DNA from: a bacterium
GTDB lineage: Bacteria > SZUA-79 > Acidulodesulfobacterales > Acidulodesulfobacteraceae
Assembly (NCBI GenBank): GCA_021809845.1
Contig: JAJZJW010000008.1
Span: 28,196 to 92,195 of the forward strand
Reading direction: 5' to 3'
Length of the DNA stretch: 64,000 bases
The translations under genes and the position numbers were made by a program. The notes below the pieces were generated by a model that had not been told where the DNA came from, ran no database searches, and was given only the letters and a program-made list of their open reading frames with translations. This document shows, one piece after another, positions 8,700 to 17,198 of the stretch; positions within the stretch are counted from its first letter, which is position 1; each line of letters opens with the position of its first letter.

Positions 8700-10291
8700 T
8701 GAAAAAATTATATTTTTTTATTTACAATCTTATTTTATATATTAGCCTGCCTTTTTTTTTAGCTATAATGTTTGTTTTATATTTAATCAAAAATAAACAT
8801 GCCTCCGGTTTTTTCTATAAATTGATGCCATATTTAAATTTTGCCAATGAGCATAAAAATAATAGCAAAAAAAGTAAATATTTATGGATTCATGCGGTTT
8901 CCGTGGGCGAGGTTAATGCAGCGTTTTATTTTATCAATGTATTATTGAGCCGCATTAATAATAAAAAAATATATCTCTCGGTAGTAACAAGAACAGGATA
9001 TGACAATGCGGTTAAAAAGTTCAGCGGAATGCCGGTCGCTGTGATTTATTTTCCGTATGACTTCTTATTTTCGGTTAAGAGTATTATTAAGCTGCTCAAT
9101 CCGATATGTTTTATATCTATAGAGACTGAGATTTGGCCTAATCTGTTTAATAAATTAAACGAAACTCATACGCCGATTTTTATTTTAAATGCACGTTTAT
9201 CGGAGAGGTCATTTAAAAATTATTACAAATTTAAATTTTTTTTCGCATATATATTTAAGTGTGTTGATTTGGTCTCATGCACATCGCAGGATTATTATAA
9301 TAAATTTATTAAATTAGGTGTAGACGAAGACAAATTGCACATAACAGGCAACATGAAATTTGATATTGCGCAAAAAAAAGAAATAGAAAAACTTAAAAAA
9401 GAGGGCATGAAGTATAAAAAAGCAATAATTGAGACTATCAATAGGCTTACATGCACTCAAAATAAGGGCGGCGCTGCGGATGGAAAGGAGAGCGATAATA
9501 GTCGCGAGAGCGGTCGTATCGGCTTAGTTAATACGACTCAAACAACGGAAAATAATTTTGTTAATAATAAAAGTTATATCACAAAAATAATTGTCGCAGG
9601 CAGTACACATGATAAAGAAGAACAAATAATATTAGATTTATTTTTAAGATTAACCGAAGCTATTGAAAGCGTGCATCATAAAATGAAACTTTATCTTATA
9701 ATAGCGCCCAGACATCCGGAAAGATTTAGGCATGTATATGAATTAATTAAAAAATATAAATTTAATTTTATAAAAATATCTGATTTAAATATAAACAGTT
9801 CTGATGAGCGCAGCGGTCATAAGCCCAATAGCGACCACGAGAATAATTTTGTAAATGAAATCATTACAAATTCGGAAAGGTTGAACCCTTGCACCCATAG
9901 CTGCAACAATGTTAACGGTTCTGTTATTCTTATAGATAAAATGGGGATACTAAATGCGATATACAGCATTGCAGATATTGCATTTGTAGGCGGCAGTATG
10001 CTCCCGGATGTCGGAGGACATAATATGCTTGAGCCTTTGTCCTTCGGAGTTCCTATTGTTTTTGGAAATTTTGTTGAAAATTTTCAACAAATTGCAGATG
10101 AACTTATATCTTCCGGCGCAGGCATCGCAGCTGCTAATCCGGAAGAACTTTTTACCGCTATGTATTCTTTTATTAATAATGAAAAAAAATCGTCTGAAGT
10201 ATCGGCAAAGGCATTGGAAATCATGGCAAAAAATCAAGGTTCATCGCTTGATAATTTAAATTTAATAATAAATTTTTGCAATATAATTTAA
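8699..10291 (+). CDS. waaA: 3-deoxy-D-manno-octulosonic acid (Kdo) transferase WaaA with two hydrophilic insertions
   Basis: WaaA (KdtA) adds Kdo to lipid IVA at the inner membrane. An N-terminal anchor (about 5-30) is followed by the GT30 acceptor domain with WIHAVSVGE (catalytic Glu about 71), ETEIWPNL and LNARLSERS. The donor domain has APRHPER, FVGGSMLPDVGGHNMLEP and FG-NF-ENFQQIA. At 530 residues it is about 100 longer than usual. The excess lies in two polar insertions, about 250-292 and 364-406, both containing ENNFVN. The DNA for the first is unusually GC-rich (33 of 60 bases G/C at 9471-9530). The start overlaps the msbA stop. Confidence 0.93.
   Translation: MKKLYFFIYNLILYISLPFFLAIMFVLYLIKNKHASGFFYKLMPYLNFANEHKNNSKKSKYLWIHAVSVGEVNAAFYFINVLLSRINNKKIYLSVVTRTGYDNAVKKFSGMPVAVIYFPYDFLFSVKSIIKLLNPICFISIETEIWPNLFNKLNETHTPIFILNARLSERSFKNYYKFKFFFAYIFKCVDLVSCTSQDYYNKFIKLGVDEDKLHITGNMKFDIAQKKEIEKLKKEGMKYKKAIIETINRLTCTQNKGGAADGKESDNSRESGRIGLVNTTQTTENNFVNNKSYITKIIVAGSTHDKEEQIILDLFLRLTEAIESVHHKMKLYLIIAPRHPERFRHVYELIKKYKFNFIKISDLNINSSDERSGHKPNSDHENNFVNEIITNSERLNPCTHSCNNVNGSVILIDKMGILNAIYSIADIAFVGGSMLPDVGGHNMLEPLSFGVPIVFGNFVENFQQIADELISSGAGIAAANPEELFTAMYSFINNEKKSSEVSAKALEIMAKNQGSSLDNLNLIINFCNII
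10070..10091. repeat. Perfect 22-bp palindrome inside waaA
   Basis: Bases 10070-10091 read the same on both strands (TTTGTTGAAAA and its complement). It falls in the conserved FVENFQQ region of waaA, so codon constraint could explain it by chance. It has no separate annotated role. Confidence 0.4.
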
Positions 10292-10517
10292 ATCATATAT
10301 AAATAAAGTTTGATGCCGCTTCGATTTTTTTGCAATTAATATATGATATGCTAATCTGAATTTAAATATTAAAATATTAATTATTAAAATTGTAAAACAA
10401 TTAAAGTTTTTTAATTTTATTAAACTAAGGGAATATAAATAAATATAAGAATATAAGAAAAATGCAAAAATTCAAAAATCTCAGATGAATTTATAAATGT
10501 TATTTTATTTATGGTAG

Positions 10518-11783
10518 CTATTTATTCATGAGGTTAAGGAAATCGGCATTTGATTTTGTATTTTTTATTTTTTCGATTAAAAATTCCATAGCCTCGGGGG
10601 TGTCCATAGAGGATAAAACCTTTCTTAAAACCCATATTTTTTTTAATTGGTCTTTGTCTATAAGAAGCTCTTCTTTCCTTGTTCCGGATTTATTAACATC
10701 TATTGCAGGAAATATTCTTTTTTCGGCAAGTTTTCTGTCTAAATTTGCTTCAAGATTTCCGGTGCCCTTAAATTCTTCAAATATAACTTCATCCGCTCTT
10801 GAGCCTGTATCTATTAAAGCAGTTGCTATGATTGTTAAACTGCCGCCTTCTTCAATGTTTCTGGCTGCTCCGAAGAATCTTTTTGGCTTGTGTAACGCGT
10901 TTGAATCAACACCGCCGGAAAGAACCTTGCCTGAAGATGGTATTGTAACATTATAAGCTCTTGCAAGTCTTGTTATTGAATCTAATAAAATAACGACGTC
11001 TTTACCAGCCTCGACGAGTCTTTTTGCTTTTTCGATAACTATTTCGGCTATTTGAATATGTCTTTGCGGCGGCTCGTCAAAAGTTGAACTTATGACTTCC
11101 CCATTGATAGACCTTTGCATATCTGTAACTTCTTCGGGTCTTTCGTCAATTAAAAGAACCATTAAAAATATTTCTTTATGATTAGCATTAATGGCATGGG
11201 CGATGTCTTTGAGAAGCATAGTTTTTCCTGTTCTCGGAGGAGCTACTATAAGCGCTCTTTGCCCTTTACCTATGGGAATCAGCAGGTCCATCATTCTTGT
11301 TGATATATTTTTAGGGTCAAATTCTAATTTTATTTTTTCTAGCGGATAAAGAGGCGTTAGATTGTCAAATAAAATCTTTTCTTTTGCAACTTCAGGGTCT
11401 TCAAAGTTTACGCTTTCAACTTTTAATAAAGCATAAAATCTTTCATTGTCTTTAGGCGGTCTTATTATTCCGCTCACGGTATCGCCGGTTCTAAGCCCAA
11501 ATCTCCTGATTTGCGAAGGAGATACATATATATCGTCAGGCCCGTGTAAATAATTGGATTCTAAAGACCTCAAAAATCCATATTGGTCCGGCAATATTTC
11601 AAGCACACCTTCTCCGGTAATTAGTCCATTTTTTTCAGCTGTTTGATTTTTTTCTGTTTCAGCCTGTAATAATGCATAAATCAAATCCTGTTTGCGCATT
11701 CCCGAGGCGCCTTCTATATTGTATTCCTTGGCAATTGGCATCAGTTCTGATATTTTCTTTGTAGTTAATTCTTTTACATTCAT
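10518..11783 (-). CDS. rho: Transcription termination factor Rho
   Basis: Rho is the hexameric RNA helicase that ends untranslated transcripts. The 421-residue length is standard. A Rho N-terminal helical domain (1-45) is followed by the cold-shock-like RNA-binding domain (about 55-125, with [13 protein letters not shown]) and the RecA-like ATPase with Walker A APPRTGKT (about 181-188), [10 protein letters not shown] and [13 protein letters not shown]. The late motif [19 protein letters not shown] is intact. A purine-rich AGGA lies before the ATG. It converges on waaA across 226 bases of A/T-rich sequence containing only weak A/T hairpins. Confidence 0.97.
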   Translation of the reverse strand: MNVKELTTKKISELMPIAKEYNIEGASGMRKQDLIYALLQAETEKNQTAEKNGLITGEGVLEILPDQYGFLRSLESNYLHGPDDIYVSPSQIRRFGLRTGDTVSGIIRPPKDNERFYALLKVESVNFEDPEVAKEKILFDNLTPLYPLEKIKLEFDPKNISTRMMDLLIPIGKGQRALIVAPPRTGKTMLLKDIAHAINANHKEIFLMVLLIDERPEEVTDMQRSINGEVISSTFDEPPQRHIQIAEIVIEKAKRLVEAGKDVVILLDSITRLARAYNVTIPSSGKVLSGGVDSNALHKPKRFFGAARNIEEGGSLTIIATALIDTGSRADEVIFEEFKGTGNLEANLDRKLAEKRIFPAIDVNKSGTRKEELLIDKDQLKKIWVLRKVLSSMDTPEAMEFLIEKIKNTKSNADFLNLMNK

Positions 11784-11820
11784 AATTTCCTTTTTCCTTG
11801 ATCTTAAATAATTAATTAAA

Positions 11821-12864
11821 TTAAATTATACTCCATTTTTCATTTCTTCTTGATTCGAACCTTCTCGATTCAGCTAAATCTATTGTAATTCTTTCGGTTA
11901 CGCCGTCATCGGGATATTGGGCAATGCCTGCATTCATAGATATAATCTTATTATTTTGCTTTGCAATATAATCGCGCGCTTCTAAAAATATAGCGCTAAC
12001 AATTTTTTTTGCATCTGTTTTGTTTAAATTTGGGAAACATATAATGATTTTGTTTCCGTATCTTGCAGCGATATCGTAAGTTCTGATATGTTTTTGAATC
12101 AAGCCGCCTACAAAGCTGATGACGCTATCTCCGGCCTGGTGCCCTGATACAGAATTAAATTCATTTAATTTATTAATAGACATTAAGGCGATTGACATAA
12201 TGCCGTGTTCACCAGCAGTTTTCAGTATTTCTTCAAATAATTTTTGATGAAAATATTTAAAATTGTAAAGACCTGAGATGTCATCGAATTTTGAACATTC
12301 TGAAATTTTTTCGTTGAATTTTTTTATTTTAATTATATATGAAATTATCGAAAAAATAATATCAAAAGTGTTTTTTTTATCCGCATCCGTGCAATCTTCG
12401 ATATTTTTAAAGCCCGGTACCGAATATACAACAACGATTGTTGAAACATAGTCTTTGTCAGAGTCAGACGTTAACTGGCAAGCATATAAATTTTTTATGT
12501 TTTTATGTTCAAAATCTATTGTTTTTATGTAATTTGATTCCGGGGAGTCATCATTAAGATTTGCATAAAAAGATTTATTATTATTAAACATACCAATTAG
12601 ATGTTCAGCCTCAAACTCATTTGTGTTTGATTGAATTTTTACAGCATACTCATGCGAAGTGCCTCTTGAACTTATTAATTTAATTTCTTTGTTATTTTTG
12701 ATATTTAAAAACATGATTGCCGTTGCGCCGAAAACAAAATCAAAATTAATATTTACAAAATGGAGAATTTCTTCTAACGTTTTATTTTGACCTGTTACTT
12801 CCGTAAGCTCTTTAATAAATTTAAAGCCTGAATATTCGCAGTTTTTTATATTATTGTCGTTCAT
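11821..12864 (-). CDS. GAF-like plus degenerate GGDEF protein, probably not a cyclase
   Basis: This 347-residue cytoplasmic protein has a GAF-like region (about 15-175) and a C-terminal GGDEF-type fold (about 190-335). The family entry DDISGLYN and the GHQAGD segment are present. The active-site motif reads [11 protein letters not shown] where RYGGDEF would be expected. The first metal-binding Asp is also missing ([11 protein letters not shown] segment). By family knowledge this should abolish diguanylate cyclase activity. It may act as a binding or scaffold protein, or as a regulator with a GAF ligand. It lies just upstream of rho on the same strand, 37 bases away, so they may be cotranscribed. 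Confidence 0.75.
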   Translation of the reverse strand: MNDNNIKNCEYSGFKFIKELTEVTGQNKTLEEILHFVNINFDFVFGATAIMFLNIKNNKEIKLISSRGTSHEYAVKIQSNTNEFEAEHLIGMFNNNKSFYANLNDDSPESNYIKTIDFEHKNIKNLYACQLTSDSDKDYVSTIVVVYSVPGFKNIEDCTDADKKNTFDIIFSIISYIIKIKKFNEKISECSKFDDISGLYNFKYFHQKLFEEILKTAGEHGIMSIALMSINKLNEFNSVSGHQAGDSVISFVGGLIQKHIRTYDIAARYGNKIIICFPNLNKTDAKKIVSAIFLEARDYIAKQNNKIISMNAGIAQYPDDGVTERITIDLAESRRFESRRNEKWSII

Positions 12865-12950
12865 GTATATTAATAACCTCCTATTTGCACAAATTATATT
12901 TAGTTAAAATTATGCGTAACTGTTTTTTATTTTAGTTATATTTATTATAT

Positions 12951-13030
12951 TTATATTATTAAACAAGTCAGATGATATTTAATTATATTTAATTTATTAT
13001 ATTATTAAACAAGTCAGATGATATTTAATT
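12951..13030. repeat. Direct repeat, two 34-bp copies 46 bp apart
   Basis: The same 34 bases occur at 12951-12984 and 12997-13030, both holding AAACAAGTCAGATGATATTT, separated by a 12-base A/T spacer. They lie in the gap between coaE and the GGDEF-like gene, upstream of the latter on its strand. They could be an operator pair or a slippage duplication. Nothing else recognisable was seen in this 279-base gap. Confidence 0.7.
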
Positions 13031-13143
13031 TGAATAGTGATTCTATTTTGCAAAATAATAATTATGCAGATTTAAGAATTAGATTAGAACAAATAATTTT
13101 TTTATATATATTTTATATATAACAGGATTTTATGGGCGATATA

Positions 13144-13749
13144 TTAATTGTCAGAATCGTTATTATTAATATTATTAAGAAAGTTTATTAATAAACATAT
13201 TTGAGGGTTCAAAAATTTTAAACCGTAACTATTATTAATTATAAAATGGGATTTAGAGATTTTATAAGATTGATTAAATTGAAATTTATCTCTATTAATA
13301 AAATCTTCATACGTAAATTTTAAAATAGTTCTTTTTAATCTTTTGGAATAATCGCATATAACAAGGATAATTTTATCCATTTCTGAATAAAACCCCGATT
13401 CAAATATCACTGCTCCTTCAATCACGACCATTTTTGAATCGCGATGCAGGTCTAAAATGTCTTTAATTTTTTTTCTTAATGCAGGGTAAATAATGTCTTC
13501 CAATTTCTTTTTTTTAATTTTATCCGAAAAAATAATTTGCGCAAGAGCTTTTCTGTTAATATCGCTATCTTTATTTAAAATGTTTTTGCCGAAAAAATCA
13601 ACTGTTTTTTTATATTCATCTGTATTTTTTTTTAATAGCGCTCTTGATAGCTCGTCAAGATTAATCGTAAGAAATCCGGCATCATTAAGAAAAGACAAAA
13701 CAGTGGTTTTGCCGGAACCGATAGAACCTGTTAAACCGATTTTTAACAA
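13144..13749 (-). CDS. coaE: Dephospho-CoA kinase CoaE
   Basis: CoaE phosphorylates dephospho-CoA, the last step of coenzyme A synthesis. The 201-residue protein begins with IGLTGSIGSGKTTV (P-loop) and continues with NLDELSR, NRKALAQIIF, IIYPALRKKI and VVIEGAVIFESGFY, all family blocks. The frame starts at TTG with GGGA about ten bases upstream. No in-frame ATG precedes the P-loop, so the TTG is the best choice. The last 15 residues are Asn-rich. It follows pgeF on the same strand after a short A/T repeat. Confidence 0.9.
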   Translation of the reverse strand: MLKIGLTGSIGSGKTTVLSFLNDAGFLTINLDELSRALLKKNTDEYKKTVDFFGKNILNKDSDINRKALAQIIFSDKIKKKKLEDIIYPALRKKIKDILDLHRDSKMVVIEGAVIFESGFYSEMDKIILVICDYSKRLKRTILKFTYEDFINRDKFQFNQSYKISKSHFIINNSYGLKFLNPQICLLINFLNNINNNDSDN

Positions 13750-13798
13750 TTTTAAAATTCCCGATTATTAACTTATATATATTATTAACTTATATATA

Positions 13799-14605
13799 TT
13801 ATAATTTTCCGATAAACGAAACAAACCTTGACGCTGTTTTATTTTTTCTATAACTAAAATAATTTTCATTTTCGCAGGTGCAAAGATTCATATCGTGTAT
13901 ATTCTCCTTGCGAAATCCTGAAGCTAAAAGAACATATTTTATTAACCCTTTTAAGTCAAATAAATATTCCGACGAACAATCGTCTGCATTTAGCTTATGC
14001 AGTTTATGCCTATACGACGGCGTACAATCATCGTTTCCGGCAGCTGTATGTTTTGTTCTATAGTAATTTTTATAAGTTGGAACTTTATTTATAAATTTTT
14101 CATATAAATCTTTCTTAACAGTGTAACAATTTTTGCAAATTCCGGGGCATATAACGACGGCAACATTTTCAATATTTGCATTATAGTAAGATTTTAGCAT
14201 ATTGACAGAGTTGAGCAGAATATCGTTGTATAATCCTCGCCATCCGCAATGAACGGCTCCTATAGTCCCCAAAATTTTATCATAAAATAATAGAGGTACG
14301 CAATCCGCTGTTTTTATGCATAGCAAGTAATGTTTCATAGATGTAAAAATACCGTCTGCATCAATTATTTTTTCAGAAAATTTATTAGCACCTTGCTCCT
14401 CAACGGAAATTACTGTATTGCCGTGAACCTGGTTTAATTCTGCAATATTGAAACAGTTTTGAGCTTGGATATGGTAATTTAATCTTATTTGCTTGAGCAG
14501 GTCAAATCTTGCTTTTGTGTTTTTTGTCTGAAAATCAATATTTTTATCTCCAAAGCCAAAAATAATATTTTCATTTTGTGTGCCGACGGCGTAATTAATG
14601 AACAT
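13799..14605 (-). CDS. pgeF: Purine nucleoside phosphorylase / laccase-domain protein PgeF (YfiH family)
   Basis: PgeF-family proteins are metal-dependent; characterised members act on purine nucleosides or edit peptidoglycan precursors. The expected metal ligands are present in QVHG (H61), TADCVPLL (C102) and HCGWRG (H119), with the C-terminal CTCENENYFSYR. Residues 182-212 are a polar stretch (with TAAGNDDC) not expected in the family. It sits in the -strand block between rluD and coaE, with a 57-base gap to rluD. Confidence 0.88.
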   Translation of the reverse strand: MFINYAVGTQNENIIFGFGDKNIDFQTKNTKARFDLLKQIRLNYHIQAQNCFNIAELNQVHGNTVISVEEQGANKFSEKIIDADGIFTSMKHYLLCIKTADCVPLLFYDKILGTIGAVHCGWRGLYNDILLNSVNMLKSYYNANIENVAVVICPGICKNCYTVKKDLYEKFINKVPTYKNYYRTKHTAAGNDDCTPSYRHKLHKLNADDCSSEYLFDLKGLIKYVLLASGFRKENIHDMNLCTCENENYFSYRKNKTASRFVSFIGKL

Positions 14606-14662
14606 GATTAATTATTAATTAGTAACTATGAAGTAGATATTTTTATTATAACTACGATTTAA

Positions 14663-15607
14663 TTATAGCATACAATATTCAGTGTTATCCAATCCCCATA
14701 GCATATCCTGAGGCGGTTTTGCAGTAAAAATCATTAACCGGTCTGTTTCAGGATGAAGAAAAGATATTTTATATGCATGCAGCATTTGCCTAGTTATAAA
14801 ATTAAACTGTTTGAACTGGTTTTTATTTTTAGTATCATTTTTTTTATAAATTTTATCGCCCAATATAGGATGACCGATTTCCAGCATAGAAACCCTGATT
14901 TGATGAGTTCTGCCGGTAAGAGGACTTATTTCTAAAAGGCTTACGGGACCGTCTATAGTTTTTATTGTTCTAAATGAGGTCAGTGCATGTTTGCCGTTAG
15001 TTTGCGATAATTTCATTTTAATTTTATTTTTAGGGTCTCTTTCAATGCAGCCCTCTACTGTTCCGGCAGATTCCTTAAAAATACCATAAACGAACGCAAT
15101 ATAAGTTTTTTTAACAACCCTGTTTTTGAACTGCGTAGCAAGCGCATTATGCGCTTTATCATTCTTTGCTATCAGCATGATTCCTGATGTATCTTTATCT
15201 AATCTGTGAACTATACCGGGTCTTTCGATACCCCCGATGCCGGAAAGGTCTGATATTTTACCGACCAAAGCGTTAACCAACGTTTTTTCATGTTCTCCCT
15301 TAGAAGGATGTACGCTAATACCTGCAGGTTTATTTATAACTGCGAGCATACTATCTTCGTAAATAATATCTATAGGAAAATCGAAAGGTTTTAATGTATC
15401 TTCTATTATTTCAGGTTCTTCGACGGAAACCAGAGCGCCTGTTTTAATGAGCAGCGAAGGTTTTCTTATTATTAAATTATTTACCGATACGTTACCTGCT
15501 TCAATTAATTTTTTAATAAACGACCTTGTAAAATTATTTAAATTATTTTTAAGCGCAATATCTAAACGGATTTTTTCGTCAGAAGAATAAAATGATTTTA
15601 GTCCCAT
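14663..15607 (-). CDS. rluD: RluD-type 23S rRNA pseudouridine synthase with S4 domain
   Basis: This 314-residue protein of the RluA/RluD family isomerises uridines in rRNA. An S4 RNA-binding domain (about 8-70, RLDIALKNNL and FTRSFIKKLIEAGNV) precedes the catalytic domain. The motif IVHRLDKDTSGIMLIAK holds the catalytic Asp, and SPLTGRTHQIRVSM follows. RluA/C/D members differ mainly in site choice. RluD is the best guess from the S4 domain and length, but the modified position cannot be read from sequence. It starts 15 bases after gpmI ends, so they are probably cotranscribed. Confidence 0.88.
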   Translation of the reverse strand: MGLKSFYSSDEKIRLDIALKNNLNNFTRSFIKKLIEAGNVSVNNLIIRKPSLLIKTGALVSVEEPEIIEDTLKPFDFPIDIIYEDSMLAVINKPAGISVHPSKGEHEKTLVNALVGKISDLSGIGGIERPGIVHRLDKDTSGIMLIAKNDKAHNALATQFKNRVVKKTYIAFVYGIFKESAGTVEGCIERDPKNKIKMKLSQTNGKHALTSFRTIKTIDGPVSLLEISPLTGRTHQIRVSMLEIGHPILGDKIYKKNDTKNKNQFKQFNFITRQMLHAYKISFLHPETDRLMIFTAKPPQDMLWGLDNTEYCML

Positions 15608-15622
15608 ATTAATATTTATATT

Positions 15623-17170
15623 TTACTCCCATAAAACACGTCCGGTCATTTCAGTCGGTATATCTAGAGCTAAAAGACTTAGTATAGTCGGCGCAATGTC
15701 GGACAATCTCCCCGGTTTTAGCTGAGGTATTGCATCTTTATAATTTGATATGATACAAAACGGAACAGGATTTAACGTATGATTAGTCATAGGAGCGCCA
15801 TCATCGTCAAGCATAGTTTCAACATTTCCGTGGTCTGATGTTACTATACAGACGCCATCATTTTTTAAAATCACCGGTATAATTTCGCTGAGGACGGCAT
15901 TAACGGTCTCTACTGCTTTAACCGCAGCATTATAATTTCCTGTATGTCCAACCATGTCACAATTTGCAAAATTGCAAACAGATAAAGAATATTCATTAAG
16001 TTTTAATTTTTCAATAAGAGCGTCTTTAATTTTAAAAGCGCTCATTTCAGGCATTAAATCATATGTTCTGTATTCCCTCGGCGAGGGTATTAATAGTCTG
16101 TCCTCATTTTTAAAAGGTTCTTCGCGTCCGCAATTAAAAAAATAAGTTACATGCGCATACTTTTCCGTTTCAGCTATTCTGAATTGTTTTAATCCGCTGT
16201 TTGAAATTACCTCGCCTAATATATTCTTATAATTCTGCGGTTCTACGATATATTTATTTTTGAAAGAATCATCATATTTTGCCATTGTTATAAAATTTTT
16301 AACGGGCTTAAAAGAATTTCTATCAAAAAAATTAAATGTTTCTAAAGAAAGAGCTTCCGTTATTTCTTTTGCTCTGTCTGCTCTATAGTTTACAAAAAGT
16401 ACCCCGTCTTCAGAATGAATTCTGCCGTCTCTGCTGTCGTTATTTTGTTTTATTATAGACGGTGTTATAAATTCGTCTGTAATGTCATGAGAGTAATTAT
16501 CATTTATTGCTTCAAAAACATCGCTGTATATTTTCCCTTCGGCTTTTGTGAGCATATTAAAAGCGATTTGAACTCTTTCCCATCTTGTATCTCTGTCCAT
16601 TGCATAAAAACGTCCGATTACAGTTGCGATAGATATTTTATCTTTCTTGTTTTCAATGCTGCCCATAAGTTTTTTTAAAAAAGTTCCGGAACTTTTTGGC
16701 GGTGAATCCCTGCCATCTAAAAAACCGTGAATATAGATTTCTTTTGCATTATTTTCATAGAAAAAATTTATCAGATACAATAAATGACTTAATTCTGCAT
16801 GTACCCCGCTTTCTGAAATTAGGCCCATTAAATGAATTCTTCCATTTCCCTGTTTTATTGAATTTAAAAAATTCAATAAAACAGGATTATTTTTTAGCGT
16901 ATTATTTTCTATTTCATCATTAATTTTAGTCAAATCCTGCATTAATATCCTTCCCGCACCGATATTAGAGTGTCCGACTTCCGAGTTGCCCATAGTCCCG
17001 CTTGGGAGACCAACGTCTTTTCCATGTGCTTTTAAGGAAGTGAACGGATATTCTTTAAAGATGCTGTTAACAAAATCTGTTTTTGCATTTTTTACAGCAT
17101 TGCCCGTAATTTTGTCTGACATAGCAAATCCGTCTAAAATTATTAATGTCGCACTCTTATATTTTTTCAT
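15623..17170 (-). CDS. gpmI: 2,3-bisphosphoglycerate-independent phosphoglycerate mutase GpmI
   Basis: GpmI interconverts 3- and 2-phosphoglycerate in glycolysis using two Mn ions. It belongs to the alkaline phosphatase superfamily. TLIILDGFAMSD and GTMGNSEVGHSNIGAGR (catalytic Ser) open the protein, followed by HGFLDGRDSPP, RADRAKE, VCNFANCDMVGHTG and TSDHGN. The open frame extends nine codons further upstream. The ATG at 17170 is preferred because GAGG precedes it at a good distance and the family start follows at once, giving 515 residues. A perfect 16-bp inverted repeat lies inside the gene at 16849-16885. Confidence 0.95.
   Translation of the reverse strand: MKKYKSATLIILDGFAMSDKITGNAVKNAKTDFVNSIFKEYPFTSLKAHGKDVGLPSGTMGNSEVGHSNIGAGRILMQDLTKINDEIENNTLKNNPVLLNFLNSIKQGNGRIHLMGLISESGVHAELSHLLYLINFFYENNAKEIYIHGFLDGRDSPPKSSGTFLKKLMGSIENKKDKISIATVIGRFYAMDRDTRWERVQIAFNMLTKAEGKIYSDVFEAINDNYSHDITDEFITPSIIKQNNDSRDGRIHSEDGVLFVNYRADRAKEITEALSLETFNFFDRNSFKPVKNFITMAKYDDSFKNKYIVEPQNYKNILGEVISNSGLKQFRIAETEKYAHVTYFFNCGREEPFKNEDRLLIPSPREYRTYDLMPEMSAFKIKDALIEKLKLNEYSLSVCNFANCDMVGHTGNYNAAVKAVETVNAVLSEIIPVILKNDGVCIVTSDHGNVETMLDDDGAPMTNHTLNPVPFCIISNYKDAIPQLKPGRLSDIAPTILSLLALDIPTEMTGRVLWE
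16849..16885. repeat. Perfect 16-bp inverted repeat inside gpmI
   Basis: Arms 16849-16864 and 16870-16885 are exact reverse complements around a five-base loop. The repeat is in coding sequence (a variable helix with the residues LNFLNSIKQ). An RNA hairpin of this length in either strand would be unusually stable for this A/T-rich genome. Confidence 0.7.
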
Positions 17171-17198
17171 TTTCAGCCTCGCAGTTGTGTGATGCACG

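Noticed and set aside
10008..10259. 83-codon + strand frame inside waaA
   Set aside because: It is an out-of-frame shadow of the conserved WaaA C-terminal domain.
10399..10416. A/T hairpin between waaA and rho as a terminator
   Set aside because: A seven-base stem of only A-T pairs is too weak and too likely by chance in this composition.
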